A stretch of DNA of 64,000 bases from Ruegeria halocynthiae (GCF_000743705.1 NZ_JQEZ01000002.1:791375-855374); one strand, 5' to 3'; positions 1-8,552 are shown, counted from the first letter of the stretch. Translations and numbers: made by a program. The notes: a model not told the origin generated them from the letters alone.

Positions 1-705
1 CTCGACAACAGCCCGGACTATGCGCGCCAATCCTGTGAAGGGTCGCTAAAGCGGCTCGGGGTCGAGCAGATTGATCTCTATTATGTCCACCGGATCAATC
101 GGGAACAAGGCATCGAGGACACGATGGGTGGCCTCTCCCGGTTGGTCGAGGAAGGCAAGATCGCCAGAATTGGGCTTTGCGAGGTGAGTGGCGAGACCTT
201 ACGCCGTGCGCACGCGGTGCATCCGATCACGGCGGTACAGACAGAATACTCACTATGGTCTCGTGGGGTCGAAGACGACGTGTTGCCCGTGTGCCGAGAA
301 TTGGGGATCGGCCTTGTCCCTTACTCTCCGCTTGGTCGCGGTTTCCTGGCGGGGCGCTTTCAGGACGGGACCGGGTTTGAGGATGGAGATTTCCGTGCCG
401 CGTTGCCGCGCTTTCAGCCAGAGGCCGTTACGACCAACAAGCGCATCGCGGACCTTGTAGGTAAGATCGCGTCCGGGAACGGATGCACGCCTGCGCAACT
501 GGCACTTGCATGGCTCTTGGCACAAGGCGGCGACATCGTTCCGATCCCTGGCACAAAGAGATTGGCTTACCTCCGCGACAATGCCACTGCGGTGGACGTT
601 GCATTGAGCGCCAAAGACCTTGCCGAGATGGAAGAAGGTCTGGCGGCTCTGCCAGTTTCGGGTGCGCGCTACACCGAAGAAGGTATGAAGGGAGTGGACG
701 CATGA
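1..705 (+). CDS. Aldo/keto reductase, 5'-truncated by window edge
   Basis: The frame is open from base 1 and codes for the C-terminal two thirds or so of an aldo/keto reductase, an NADPH-dependent carbonyl reductase with a TIM-barrel fold. Visible family marks are the strand with IDLYYVHR (the conserved histidine of the AKR active site), the WSRGVEDDVLP and GLVPYSPLGRGFLAG segments, and a C-terminal PIPGTKR motif that contacts the cofactor phosphate. The true start and the catalytic Asp/Tyr/Lys region lie upstream of the window. The stop codon overlaps the next start (ATGA), so it is translationally coupled to the decarboxylase-like gene. The substrate cannot be predicted. Confidence 0.93.
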   Translation, partial: LDNSPDYARQSCEGSLKRLGVEQIDLYYVHRINREQGIEDTMGGLSRLVEEGKIARIGLCEVSGETLRRAHAVHPITAVQTEYSLWSRGVEDDVLPVCRELGIGLVPYSPLGRGFLAGRFQDGTGFEDGDFRAALPRFQPEAVTTNKRIADLVGKIASGNGCTPAQLALAWLLAQGGDIVPIPGTKRLAYLRDNATAVDVALSAKDLAEMEEGLAALPVSGARYTEEGMKGVDA

Positions 706-1088
706 GTCGGAATATCGAACCATTGCCACAGGCGTTGGCCCTATTGGAAAAACTGGAACAGGGAGCCGCCGAGAAGGTGCAAGCCAACCTCGATGCTTTC
801 TCGCCGGATGCAGCAGAACTTATCCTAGGCTATTCCTTCACGGATATTGTGTGTCGTGCCGGGATCGATTTGCGCACCCGCGAAATGCTCACCGTCGCAA
901 TGTTGTCCGCCATGGGCACGGCACCGGGGCAGCTGGAATTCCACATGCGCGCAGCGATAAACACCGGCGTGACGCGGGACGAAATCGTTGAAATTGTGTT
1001 TCAGGTGTCAGTTTATGCGGGCGTCCCCGCCTGTATGAACGCGATCACAGCGGCCAAAGAGGTGTTTCAGGCGAATGAGGTGGGCTAA
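702..1088 (+). CDS. Carboxymuconolactone decarboxylase-like protein
   Basis: A 128-aa protein starting at ATGAGTCGG, whose ATG overlaps the stop of the aldo/keto reductase gene by 4 bp. It matches the small all-helical carboxymuconolactone decarboxylase (CMD) fold. The core around residues 60-100 has the family pattern LDLRTRE-type helix, then GQLEFHMRAAINTGVTRDE and EIVFQVSVYAGVPA. There is no CxxC pair, so it is not an AhpD-type peroxidase. It probably acts with the coupled reductase on the same metabolite. Many CMD-like proteins have no known activity, so the reaction is open. Confidence 0.88.
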   Translation: MSRNIEPLPQALALLEKLEQGAAEKVQANLDAFSPDAAELILGYSFTDIVCRAGIDLRTREMLTVAMLSAMGTAPGQLEFHMRAAINTGVTRDEIVEIVFQVSVYAGVPACMNAITAAKEVFQANEVG

Positions 1089-1314
1089 CCTTGGCTGAAC
1101 ACTGTTGATCACGGGAACAGGGTCGATTCAGGCTGAGTGCAAACTAGGACGGTAGGAAAGTTTCTGAACTGATCGGTTTGAAACAGACCCTTCGCCGCGC
1201 CAAGCCCGAATTGGTAAGGAGCGGACATATTACTCTTTCGCTGCGGCTGCGCGGGTGTCTGCTTTGATCAAATAATAGCTTTGCTTCCGAATGAGTCTGG
1301 CAATGTTTGGCGGA

Positions 1315-2532
1315 TCACTTCCGGTCGCGGATATTTTGATAAAACTGCTTTCGAGAGCACGCTGGAATTGCGAGCAAGATGAAAAAGGCGGACAGTGGCG
1401 CGGCGATGGTGAACGCCCACGCGAGAGCCCAAACCGGAGCGCCAACGACCGTTTCGACAACTGACGCAAAGACAAACGCTACCAGGCTGGAAACTGATGC
1501 AATGATGGACGATCCCAGACCTGCCAAATCTCCGAGCGGGCGCATTGCAAACGCATTGAGGTTGCCAAACAAAAGGCCGAGGGCAAAGAAACCAAACCAA
1601 GTTAGCCCAAGCAGAATAGCTAGTGGAGGATGGCCACCGTAAAGTACGGCAGCGACCAAAAGCCCCGTCCCCGACAGTCCCAATACCAATAGCCCTGCAA
1701 AGATAGGAGCCTCCATCCCCGTGCGCCCTACCACCCAAACGTTCAACATAAGAGCTAACGCAGTACCCGTTGCCAGAAGTGCGAAGAACACGGGCATCAT
1801 TGCCGAGACACCATAAACCGCGCCAAAGAGGTTCGCAGCCACCGCAAAATAGGTAAGTTGTGCGCCAAAGACGAAACCGGTTGCTATGACAATGGGCATT
1901 ACGTTCATGCGAAACAGCATTTTCCGGAAATTTTGCCACAACCTGCGCGGACTTAAGGGCACGCGCTTCTCGACAGGCAGCGTCTCGGGATGTCGCAGCC
2001 ACAGCCATGCGCCCAGTCCCGCCGCCAACATCAGATACGACCAGAACACACCCCGCCATCCAGCGACTGCCGCGATCAGTGCACCCAATGCGGGTGCAAT
2101 CATAGGCACAACGATGAGCAACGTGAAAATCACCGACATGATCTTGGCCATGTCTGCGCCTTCATACCGGTCGCGGATCATTGCACGTGTCCCGATTTTT
2201 GGTCCGGTGACGCCTATGCCCTGAATGAATCTCCCAATTATCACCGCTGCAAAGTTATCTGCGGTGGCGGCGACCACAGTGCCAATGACGAACACAACAA
2301 TCCCGGCAATCACGGCGGGGCGGCGTCCCAAAGCATCGCTGATGGGGCCAATCACCAATTCTCCGACAGCCATGCCCAACACGAAGGCAGTAATGATTTG
2401 AGCGCCTGAGAACGAAGATTCAGCGTCAAAAGCACCTTCTATCATAGGCATTGTTGGCAGCACGCCATCAATAGCGAAAGCAGTTAAGGCGGTCAGTGCA
2501 ATATAGAGAGCAAGACGTTCAACACGGCTCAT
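1315..2532 (-). CDS. MFS drug-resistance transporter, Bcr/CflA type
   Basis: A 405-aa inner-membrane protein with about twelve hydrophobic segments. The segment order fits the Bcr/CflA branch of the major facilitator superfamily: an early TDGVLPTMP-like motif (here AIDGVLPTMPMIEGAF), then GMAVGELVIGPISDALGRRPAVI, the MFS loop 2-3 signature with GPISDALGRR, and GRFIQGIGV in helix 4. These exporters use proton exchange to expel drugs or small metabolites. I chose the internal ATG at 2532 (MSRVERLAL) because an AGGA-like site precedes it and the 23 residues upstream are not hydrophobic or conserved in style. No partner gene adjoins it. Confidence 0.9.
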   Translation of the reverse strand: MSRVERLALYIALTALTAFAIDGVLPTMPMIEGAFDAESSFSGAQIITAFVLGMAVGELVIGPISDALGRRPAVIAGIVVFVIGTVVAATADNFAAVIIGRFIQGIGVTGPKIGTRAMIRDRYEGADMAKIMSVIFTLLIVVPMIAPALGALIAAVAGWRGVFWSYLMLAAGLGAWLWLRHPETLPVEKRVPLSPRRLWQNFRKMLFRMNVMPIVIATGFVFGAQLTYFAVAANLFGAVYGVSAMMPVFFALLATGTALALMLNVWVVGRTGMEAPIFAGLLVLGLSGTGLLVAAVLYGGHPPLAILLGLTWFGFFALGLLFGNLNAFAMRPLGDLAGLGSSIIASVSSLVAFVFASVVETVVGAPVWALAWAFTIAAPLSAFFILLAIPACSRKQFYQNIRDRK

Positions 2533-2846
2533 CAATAATTTATCCTGATAAATGATGGTAAAACTCGCCGGTCTTTGCGGGATGCCCTCTGCAATTCTCA
2601 ATTACCGTATAGTGCGTAAACATGACAGCCGACATTCGTTCTGCGCGTAGCATCCGGCAAAATGGGCTCCCACCGGACTTTCTCTGCGGCAGGCCCGGAT
2701 TGGTCGAATGAGCCCCTAGCTGCCTTTCCCAATCTTCATAATCTCTGCGCATGCATGCGTCCGGTAAGCGGACTAAGTTGCCAATCGCCGTTGCAACTGC
2801 AACAACGGCCCCAACACCTCCTTCCCGCGAAATCAAGGAATAGCCA
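2533..2846. other. Intergenic region between divergent MFS and YciI-like genes
   Basis: No gene is supported in these 314 bases. The stretch around 2628-2700 has words seen in the intergenic repeat family of this window (CCGGACTTTC, CTGCGGC, GGGCTCC) but no intact 36-bp core, so it may be a worn copy. The promoters for the two divergent genes must lie here, but I cannot place them firmly. Confidence 0.4.
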
Positions 2847-3152
2847 ATGGCCCTCATACCCTCCGAACAGAACTTGTTCGTTGTAGATCTGCACTACGTT
2901 GTATCGATTGATGAAATTGAGTCTGCTCTGGACGCTCATGTTGAATTTCTTGAGGATAATTTCGCTTCTGGCCGGTTCATTGCGTCGGGGCCAAAAATTC
3001 CACGCACTGGAGGCGTGATCATTGCAATGGCCCCATCCCGGATTGAGCTTGAAGCCATACTTGAATCTGACCCATTCAAACAAAATGGTTTGGCGGACTA
3101 TTCTATAACAGAATTTCGAGCTTCAATGCGGGCGAAACAACTGAACTCCTAA
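2847..3152 (+). CDS. YciI-like protein
   Basis: A 101-aa protein with an AAGGA ribosome site 6 bases before the ATG. The sequence follows the YCII-related ferredoxin-like fold: FVVDLHYVVSIDEIESALDAH, then HVEFLEDNFASGRFIASGPK, then GGVIIA and a C-terminal DPFKQNGLADYSITEF. The histidine in DAHVEFL is the residue usually proposed as active in this family. Biochemical roles are mostly unknown. YciI domains occur alone or fused to enzymes and sigma factors. It is a single gene with no operon partner. Confidence 0.85.
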   Translation: MALIPSEQNLFVVDLHYVVSIDEIESALDAHVEFLEDNFASGRFIASGPKIPRTGGVIIAMAPSRIELEAILESDPFKQNGLADYSITEFRASMRAKQLNS

Positions 3153-3368
3153 GGTAATTGAGGCTCGCAACGGCCTTTCTCCGGGGAGAGTACGGAGGGG
3201 TTGTCTGAGCCCCTAACCGGACCTCCAACACCATTTGAGGTTTCGCTCGTGCAGCAAGTCGCAAACCGCGAGAACCGGACATTCAAACGACGCGCATGCA
3301 AAGGTTGTAGTTTCATCGCTAAGTAGATCATATACATATAGAAAAGCATCGAATACACAGGTGTATTA

Positions 3369-4145
3369 ATGAACAATCCAGATGGTCAATTTCAGGTCGA
3401 GATACGGTGTCCAAATTGTGCCAAAGAAGTCGATTTTATGGTTCGACAAGTATTTGATTGGCTACCTCAAAAATCTACCGACTACCCACACTTTGTCGAA
3501 GCTGTTGAGGCATCGCGCAGACCCCGCCGTCAGATCAATGTTGATGACAAGCGGTCAAATCATTTACGTCAAGATGGGACAGATAAAATCACTGCCTATG
3601 GCTTTGGAACTTGCCCCAAATGCTATCAGCCGGCGATTTTGATGTTCAATAGTAGCTCAAAGAACCTGAGCTTTCTACGGAACGCGGACCTAGAAAGCGC
3701 CCTAGTAAAAACTTCGTTTGCGGCTCAATACATTACGCTTCTCGGCATGGTTCCAAGTGCGAAGAAGTACACAGCGCCATCTGCCTTACCAGAGCGTATA
3801 CGTCAGTTGTGGCCTGCCACACAGGCATCATTAGATCGTGGTGATCCCCCATCGCGCATTGTCTCCGAATGTCGAAGTATTCTGGATGTTTCGCTGAAAG
3901 AACTTGGGGAAGTTGAGGGTGGTCGGAAAACACGCATCAAAAACCTTCGCGACAAATTCATTCTCACGGATGATTTGATGAAATGGGCCAATGATTTGTG
4001 GGAAGACGGCAACGACGCGGTGCATGACATCGAAGCGGATGGCAGCACCGCTCAACAACATGTCGAGTTCTTGAGGCTATTCTTCCGTATTGTTTTTGAA
4101 CTACCTGCGGAGATTGAAGCCAAACAACACATGGCAATAACTTAG
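3369..4145 (+). CDS. DUF4145-domain protein with zinc-ribbon N-terminus
   Basis: A 258-aa soluble protein. The N-terminal part has two CxxC pairs (C14/C17 and C82/C85), which suggests a zinc ribbon split by about 65 residues. The C-terminal part, from about residue 140, matches the DUF4145 pattern: SECRSILDVSLKELGEVEG, a helix leading to LTDDLMKWANDLWEDGNDAVHD, and a final FLRLFFRIVFELPAEIE helix. DUF4145 is helical and often found in or beside restriction and other defence genes, but its function is not established. It is transcribed alone, next to the zinc-ribbon and NYN genes on the other strand. Base composition is lower in GC than the flanking core genes, which hints at transfer. Confidence 0.8.
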   Translation: MNNPDGQFQVEIRCPNCAKEVDFMVRQVFDWLPQKSTDYPHFVEAVEASRRPRRQINVDDKRSNHLRQDGTDKITAYGFGTCPKCYQPAILMFNSSSKNLSFLRNADLESALVKTSFAAQYITLLGMVPSAKKYTAPSALPERIRQLWPATQASLDRGDPPSRIVSECRSILDVSLKELGEVEGGRKTRIKNLRDKFILTDDLMKWANDLWEDGNDAVHDIEADGSTAQQHVEFLRLFFRIVFELPAEIEAKQHMAIT

Positions 4146-4464
4146 ATAGAGGGAGCGAGTAAGTGCTCCAGCGGGATGGCGAAGCGCGTTGCTTTATCAT
4201 CCCGCAATACAAGAATGCCCGGCCTGTTGAAATATCTTGGGATCGCAGCCAAACGGGGGTCGATTTGGGTAGAGGGCGAAATACCCCTTTAAGGATTTCG
4301 ACCTATTAACAACCGCCTTTCGCTGCGGCGTGTATGAACTGGAAAGATGCGGACAAAACAGATTTCCGCCGCGCTTGCTATTTGTTGGGCAAGGCACGGG
4401 ATGGGGGCCACAAAGCTGCTGTTCGATGCAATTGCATCAGCGATTGCGATGACCTTGGCCACAC
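4146..4464. other. Intergenic region between convergent genes
   Basis: Convergent spacer of about 320 bases. An inverted repeat GCGGGATG (4171-4178) and CATCCCGC (4198-4205) could form an 8-bp stem with a 19-base loop, possibly a terminator for the DUF4145 gene, though no T-run follows. CGCCTTTCGCTGCGGCG near 4314-4330 resembles the end of the intergenic repeat core found elsewhere. No gene is supported. Confidence 0.35.
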
Positions 4465-5682
4465 TCAATCAATACCGTAAATCATTGCGGCATATTCACG
4501 AGTTTCATCCGGCGTTCCGCCTTCTATCTCCCTCAGGTAACCCAAGAATTCATCTGGATCGTTCAGGGAGAAAATTCGTGCCTTGTACTCCAACTCAGTC
4601 CTAAGCGGATCTTCCTTCAATAGTGCAGCGCAGCGCTTGTCAACAAAGAGCGCATCCAAGTAAGGCGCGTAAGTCGATATTGTCCTCACATCATTCACGA
4701 GCCCACGATCGACTATTTTCTTCTCGCCCATTACGACCCGCCTAGCCACAGCGGCAAACAGGTATGATGATATCTTTTGGTGTGGTATTTCCCTTTGCCG
4801 TTCCCAATTCCAAAACTTCATGATTGCAACCAAGTGCTGATCTTCTTCAACTCCCCGATCTTCAAGAAGGTGGCAAAGCTCTTGATACTCACGAAATATA
4901 GGCCTGCCAGAACTCTCGAAGAGTGCCATTGGGTCGCTTGGATCAGGATTTGAGACTTCCTCAAACCACTTCGCAAAGGCCTGCTCCTTTGTTGGCCCAA
5001 TTGCCGAGGACTCACTTTCGAGAACGCCCTCGAACGTTGCTTTTTTCTCAATCCAAGTGTCCGCGAGGTGCTTTAATGCATCATGCACTTCGCCCCTCAC
5101 GGATCGTATGTGGTCCGCAAATTGGCTGTAGTCAGCCCGCACGCCTACGTGCATGTCGGGCAGCCATTCGTTTCTTCGACTGTCTGCTATCTCATCTAAA
5201 CCAAGAGAAACGTCTGGTTCTTTGTCATCAAAGAAGGCCTTTGCAAATTGAATGTCCTGCAAAAGCTCAACATCGCGAGAATCCATCAGAGAAACGTCGC
5301 CACCAAAGAACTCATACAAGCCGCGCAAGTCGATGGGACTGTGGAAGACCGTTGTCTCATCGTGGTGGATATCAGAGTGAGGTAAGAAGACTTGCTGTAG
5401 AAGAACGCACCGCCTTAGCAGCGCGTAAACCTCTTTCGCAAAAGCTTCATGACCCTTCGGAAGGTTTCCTTCGTTCTTGACGTTGTAGATCATGCTAAAC
5501 ATGAATTGGTCTAGGTAGATCGCCTTCTTGTCCAATTCCGGCAATGGGATTTGCATGGTGTTTCGACAATTCGCGCAACGCTTTGTCAGTAAGTGCCCGC
5601 CGACCGAGAGAATTCCCATAGTTGTATGCCCGCACTTGGAGCATCGCGTGAATGGTTCTCGCTCCCAAGTGAATCCGCTCAA
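4465..5682 (-). CDS. Zinc-ribbon protein with possible PIN-like domain, function unknown
   Basis: A 405-aa soluble protein that I cannot assign to a named family. Residues 14-39 hold CSKC...CANC (C14, C17, C36, C39), a plausible zinc ribbon. Directly after it comes KKAIYLDQFMFS (D58), which resembles the first acidic strand of PIN-like nucleases. Near the C-terminus, ISTYAPYLDALFVDKRCAALL resembles the last strand of that fold, where a further acid sits. The middle is helical and acidic. It lies 43 bp downstream of the NYN gene on the same strand, so the two are probably co-transcribed. A nuclease role in RNA turnover or defence is inference only. Confidence 0.6.
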   Translation of the reverse strand: MSGFTWEREPFTRCSKCGHTTMGILSVGGHLLTKRCANCRNTMQIPLPELDKKAIYLDQFMFSMIYNVKNEGNLPKGHEAFAKEVYALLRRCVLLQQVFLPHSDIHHDETTVFHSPIDLRGLYEFFGGDVSLMDSRDVELLQDIQFAKAFFDDKEPDVSLGLDEIADSRRNEWLPDMHVGVRADYSQFADHIRSVRGEVHDALKHLADTWIEKKATFEGVLESESSAIGPTKEQAFAKWFEEVSNPDPSDPMALFESSGRPIFREYQELCHLLEDRGVEEDQHLVAIMKFWNWERQREIPHQKISSYLFAAVARRVVMGEKKIVDRGLVNDVRTISTYAPYLDALFVDKRCAALLKEDPLRTELEYKARIFSLNDPDEFLGYLREIEGGTPDETREYAAMIYGID

Positions 5683-5725
5683 GGCGACACCTCCTCTTGC
5701 TCAGCTTTGAGATAATCGTGCATTT

Positions 5726-6553
5726 TCAGTTTTGAGATTCCTGATCCTGCCGCGACTCCGCGTTGATTGGATTCACTCCGGGTGCGGGTTGCACAAACCC
5801 CGAACTAATCCCGTCAACATGCTCACTTAAATCGCTTTCGACACTCTGCCACATCGGGTCAAGAATTACCTCGACACCTTCGCGACGGGCCAGTTTGGCA
5901 GCCGGGATAAAATCACTGTCGCCTGTCACTAGAACTATTGTGTCCACCTGCTTTTTGAGTGTCATCGACGCAATATCGAGGCCGATCCGCATATCAACAC
6001 CTTTTTGACGAAGTGGGTAGTGCACACCATCTTCGTCCAATGCGGTCCATTTTTCTAAGGCTTTGAGGGCTTCGGCCGATTTATCTGCGTCGTAGGCGTC
6101 AGGATTGTTAGCCAGTTCCGCCAGGTACTCACGATGGTGCCACAGCTTCAGCAACCCTTTTTGGTGCCTACTGTGAGGAGTCCAGGAGCCTTCTTCCTTC
6201 AAAGAGCCCAAGCGCAAAGCAAATTTTCTTTTCTTTCGGATTTCGTTGAAGAGCTCGCGCCGAAACTTGGCTTCATCTGTATTGGCAAATTTCACGAGCT
6301 GATTTTTGAGCGGATGATGAGTTTGTTTCTCGAACGGCTCTGCATCGTAGTAGAACAGCCGATAGACATGATCGAGCCATTCACCCCCATTGAGCGGAGA
6401 TCTTGTCAGTTTGATAATGTGCTTTTTGCAAAGAGCCTGAGCTGCTTTAGCAACTAGATCGGGATCGTCGCGATCAATTTCTGACCATTTTTTGATACGC
6501 TTATAGAAAAAACCACCATCGATCAGCACCGCAACTTTTCGGACTCTGGTCAT
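5726..6553 (-). CDS. NYN-domain (LabA/DUF88-like) predicted ribonuclease
   Basis: A 275-aa protein of the NYN (PIN-like) family. The first strand VAVLIDGGFFY carries the catalytic-type D12. The second acidic cluster is VLVTGDSDFIPAAKLARREG with D212 and D214. Near residue 185, KGVDMRIGLDIASM is the usual NYN segment before that strand. NYN proteins are metal-dependent RNases or RNA-binding proteins. A long charged helical insert sits between residues about 45 and 180. The gene shares an operon with the zinc-ribbon protein downstream. Its 5' leader contains a hairpin-prone stretch (6575-6640). Confidence 0.85.
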   Translation of the reverse strand: MTRVRKVAVLIDGGFFYKRIKKWSEIDRDDPDLVAKAAQALCKKHIIKLTRSPLNGGEWLDHVYRLFYYDAEPFEKQTHHPLKNQLVKFANTDEAKFRRELFNEIRKKRKFALRLGSLKEEGSWTPHSRHQKGLLKLWHHREYLAELANNPDAYDADKSAEALKALEKWTALDEDGVHYPLRQKGVDMRIGLDIASMTLKKQVDTIVLVTGDSDFIPAAKLARREGVEVILDPMWQSVESDLSEHVDGISSGFVQPAPGVNPINAESRQDQESQN

Positions 6554-6574
6554 AAAAACAATCCACCAAACGCA

Positions 6575-6640
6575 AAAAGCCCCGCCGTTCGGTATCTCTC
6601 CAAGATGGGTGGAGAAACCTACTGTGGCAGGGCGGATAGT
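6575..6640 (-). promoter_or_regulatory. Possible structured leader upstream of the NYN gene
   Basis: Read on the minus strand, TCTCCA and TGGAGA (6610-6615 and 6597-6602) form a short hairpin inside a weaker CCGCC/GGCGG pairing, followed by GGGGC and a run of five T (6574-6578). This resembles an attenuator or the end of a small transcript just before the NYN start. The outer stem is only about 5 bp, so the call is weak. Confidence 0.25.
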
Positions 6641-6879
6641 TCATATATCGCACAGGATCCTGAATTTTCAATAACAAATGGTAGAAATGGGTAACAAGAA
6701 TTTCGAAAACTACTGCTACCCAGCTTGATATGAAGCTGGTCTACCTCCAAATTAGAGCTGTCATAGCAGCGGCTGCCGGAGCCCGACATGCGTAAATGGC
6801 ACAATATCCGGCAACTGGCCTAATGGGTGGTGGCTGCTACCTTAAGGGACCCCGCCCACGAGATGAAGGAGGCACGCCT

Positions 6880-6993
6880 ATGCGAGCAACGTTCATCATC
6901 GAAGCCAGCAATTCTGAAGGCGCGATTTACCGCGTCCAGGCGACGGTGGATTTTCAGATCCTGAGCTGGCTGGTGAGGTCCATCGGGCTTTAA
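6880..6993 (+). CDS. Small protein of 37 residues, unknown
   Basis: A short reading frame beginning MRATFIIEAS and ending WLVRSIGL. An AAGGAGG ribosome site lies 7 bases before the ATG, about as strong as such a site can be. A near-perfect intrinsic terminator begins 7 bases after the stop. These two signals make it a believable microprotein gene. The sequence alternates hydrophobic and polar residues like two beta strands followed by an amphipathic helix. A longer in-frame start at 6796 exists but lacks a ribosome site. No family is recognised. Confidence 0.6.
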   Translation: MRATFIIEASNSEGAIYRVQATVDFQILSWLVRSIGL

Positions 6994-6999
6994 GGCTTG

Positions 7000-7032
7000 C
7001 CGAAGGGTCGCCTCAGGCGGCCCTTCGGTTTT
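7000..7032 (+). terminator. Rho-independent terminator
   Basis: CCGAAGGG at 7000-7007 pairs with CCCTTCGG at 7021-7028. The inner CGCC and GGCG extend the stem to about 13 bp around a TCA loop, and TTTT follows. This is the strongest terminator in the left half and closes the 37-residue gene. Confidence 0.88.
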
Positions 7033-7197
7033 AGGTAACTAGCAACACTATTTCTCCTTCATCTTATCAACAGACTCGGATGAGCGCTAAGCGGGTGCCA
7101 AGGATCCTGACATGAGGTGCCCTGCCCAATTCTGATGGGTACATTGAAACCGCCATTCTGTTGTGCTTTGAGTTCATTGATCAAGGGAGTTATCGCC

Positions 7198-7902
7198 ATG
7201 AAAAGCTTTACAATACTACTTCGAGCAGAGGATAATTCCGCGCAAACGATAGCAGAGTTTTTTGTTCCATCCGAGGAATGGGATCGAGCTCTCCGGTTCG
7301 TTCAGGAAGCTAACGCTCTCCGAAACACAGCCTTTGTTCAAAAGGAGATGGGTGGCTCAATAAATCTCACGGTTTCGAGGAATCACGGAATAAGTTCCAA
7401 AGCGCGTGAAGTTGATCCCGAGGCCGTTGGGAACATGCTCATGAAACTCCGGCCTTTTGTACTGCAAAAAGACCAGGATGTGAGCTTCTACGCCATGGCA
7501 AAAGTTCTCAAACGCTATGCCGATCATGCGTTTTTACGGAAGCAGATAGATGACGCAAAATCTATATTTGACCTCAAAAGGATGCAGGGTGCACGGATCT
7601 TTACCCCACTTGGCTTACCTCCTGTAGACAACAGATCTGTCATGGATTGGTTGAATGCCTTTCACTACCATAGAGAACTGAAGAAGCGCGAAGCCGTTAT
7701 GGAAAGTCTCGGGATCTTCGGTAAAGACAAGAACGGTCAGCCTGTAGTGTTATTTGCGATCGTAGAAATGATCGAAGCCATTCAGCACCTGAGCGATCTG
7801 ATCGAGACACTGGCTTTGCACGCTGACGGGACAAAGCCTGTGACGGTACCGCCTGAGTGGTTCGAGATCGACGATACAAGCAAAGATCAAGCTGCAAGTT
7901 GA
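7198..7902 (+). CDS. Hypothetical protein, 234 residues
   Basis: A soluble protein starting MKSFTILLRAEDNSAQ. I chose the ATG at 7198 because AAGGGAG lies 8 bases before it. The longer in-frame start at 7117 adds an unlikely cysteine-rich tail. I do not recognise a family. The first 60 residues look like alternating strands, and the rest is predicted helical with many charged residues (RMQGARIF, FHYHRELKKREAVMESL). No signal peptide or membrane segment is seen. It stands alone between the small-protein terminator and the IS3-type element, in a patch with relaxed base composition, so it may be accessory DNA. Confidence 0.6.
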   Translation: MKSFTILLRAEDNSAQTIAEFFVPSEEWDRALRFVQEANALRNTAFVQKEMGGSINLTVSRNHGISSKAREVDPEAVGNMLMKLRPFVLQKDQDVSFYAMAKVLKRYADHAFLRKQIDDAKSIFDLKRMQGARIFTPLGLPPVDNRSVMDWLNAFHYHRELKKREAVMESLGIFGKDKNGQPVVLFAIVEMIEAIQHLSDLIETLALHADGTKPVTVPPEWFEIDDTSKDQAAS

Positions 7903-8111
7903 CGTTTTCTGGAAATAGCGATCTGCAGTCAATCAGATGTAAACTCATTGCCTTCGTGATAGAAACGGTTTCCGCTGCCATAGATATCGCATTTGCAGGG
8001 GCACATTGAAAAGTCCGCTTTCTGCGCACTCCAGCCGTTGAGTGGTAAACTGCCTGACCGTTTGCATCCGAGGTCTGGTCTCGAGCCCAAAGTGTTTGAC
8101 GTCAGCACCTG

Positions 8112-8154
8112 TGGGACAGATTTGAGGATTTGAACAACGGAGGATTTCTGGTTC
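8112..8154 (+). repeat. IS3-type element left inverted repeat
   Basis: Imperfect terminal repeat beginning TGGGACA and ending near TGGTTC. It matches the inverted right end with one small gap. Confidence 0.7.
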
Positions 8155-8177
8155 ATCGTAACCGTCAAGGAGTGAAG

Positions 8178-8552
8178 ATGAACAAGAAATCCGGAACCAG
8201 CAAAGCTTCGGCTACCAAGTTGGTCAAAACCATCCGCCGCAAGACGCGGCAAACCTATTCGGCGGAGGAGAAGATCCGCATTGTTTTGGCGGGTCTTCGT
8301 GGTGAGGAAAGCATCTCGGCACTGTGTCGGCGCGAGGGCATTTCTGAGAGCCTGTATTACAGCTGGTCAAAGGAGTTCCTCGAAGCCGGGAAACGCCGTC
8401 TGTCTGGCGATACAGCCCGGCAAGCGACGTCGCCTGAAGTGAAGGAGCTTCGATCCGAGGCGACGGCACTGAAGGAATGCGTCGCCGATCTGACCCTTGA
8501 AAACCGCCTGCTCAAAAAAAGCATGACAGGGGCTGGGGAGTTCGAGGAATGA
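8178..8552 (+). CDS. IS3-family transposase OrfA (helix-turn-helix subunit)
   Basis: A 124-aa DNA-binding protein of an IS3-type element. Residues about 18-60 hold the helix-turn-helix: SAEEKIRIVLAGLRGEESI, then ALCRREGISESLYYSW. A leucine-zipper-like helix ends it (LKECVADLTLENRLLKKSM). I chose ATG 8178, shortly after AAGGAGTGAAG. The 3' end overlaps orfB by the sequence ATGA, and an A7 tract at 8514-8520 provides a frameshift site. OrfA alone usually represses or modulates transposition. Confidence 0.92.
   Translation: MNKKSGTSKASATKLVKTIRRKTRQTYSAEEKIRIVLAGLRGEESISALCRREGISESLYYSWSKEFLEAGKRRLSGDTARQATSPEVKELRSEATALKECVADLTLENRLLKKSMTGAGEFEE
8514..8521 (+). promoter_or_regulatory. Probable -1 programmed frameshift site
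   Basis: The run AAAAAAAG lies in the last third of orfA. The -1 frame from 8519 is open into orfB without a stop, so a slip here would give the fused OrfAB transposase, the usual active enzyme in the IS3 family. ATGA coupling at 8549 offers a second route to OrfB. Confidence 0.6.

Noticed and set aside
1090..1260. A full eighth or ninth copy of the 36-bp repeat near 1.24 kb
   Set aside because: Only the end (TTCGCTGCGGCTGCGCG) matches the copy at 35009. The first half of the core is not present.
1268..2059. Long minus-strand frame inside the MFS gene
   Set aside because: It overlaps the MFS gene in another frame, is rich in Cys, Arg and Trp, and has no recognisable fold. It is a shadow of the real gene.
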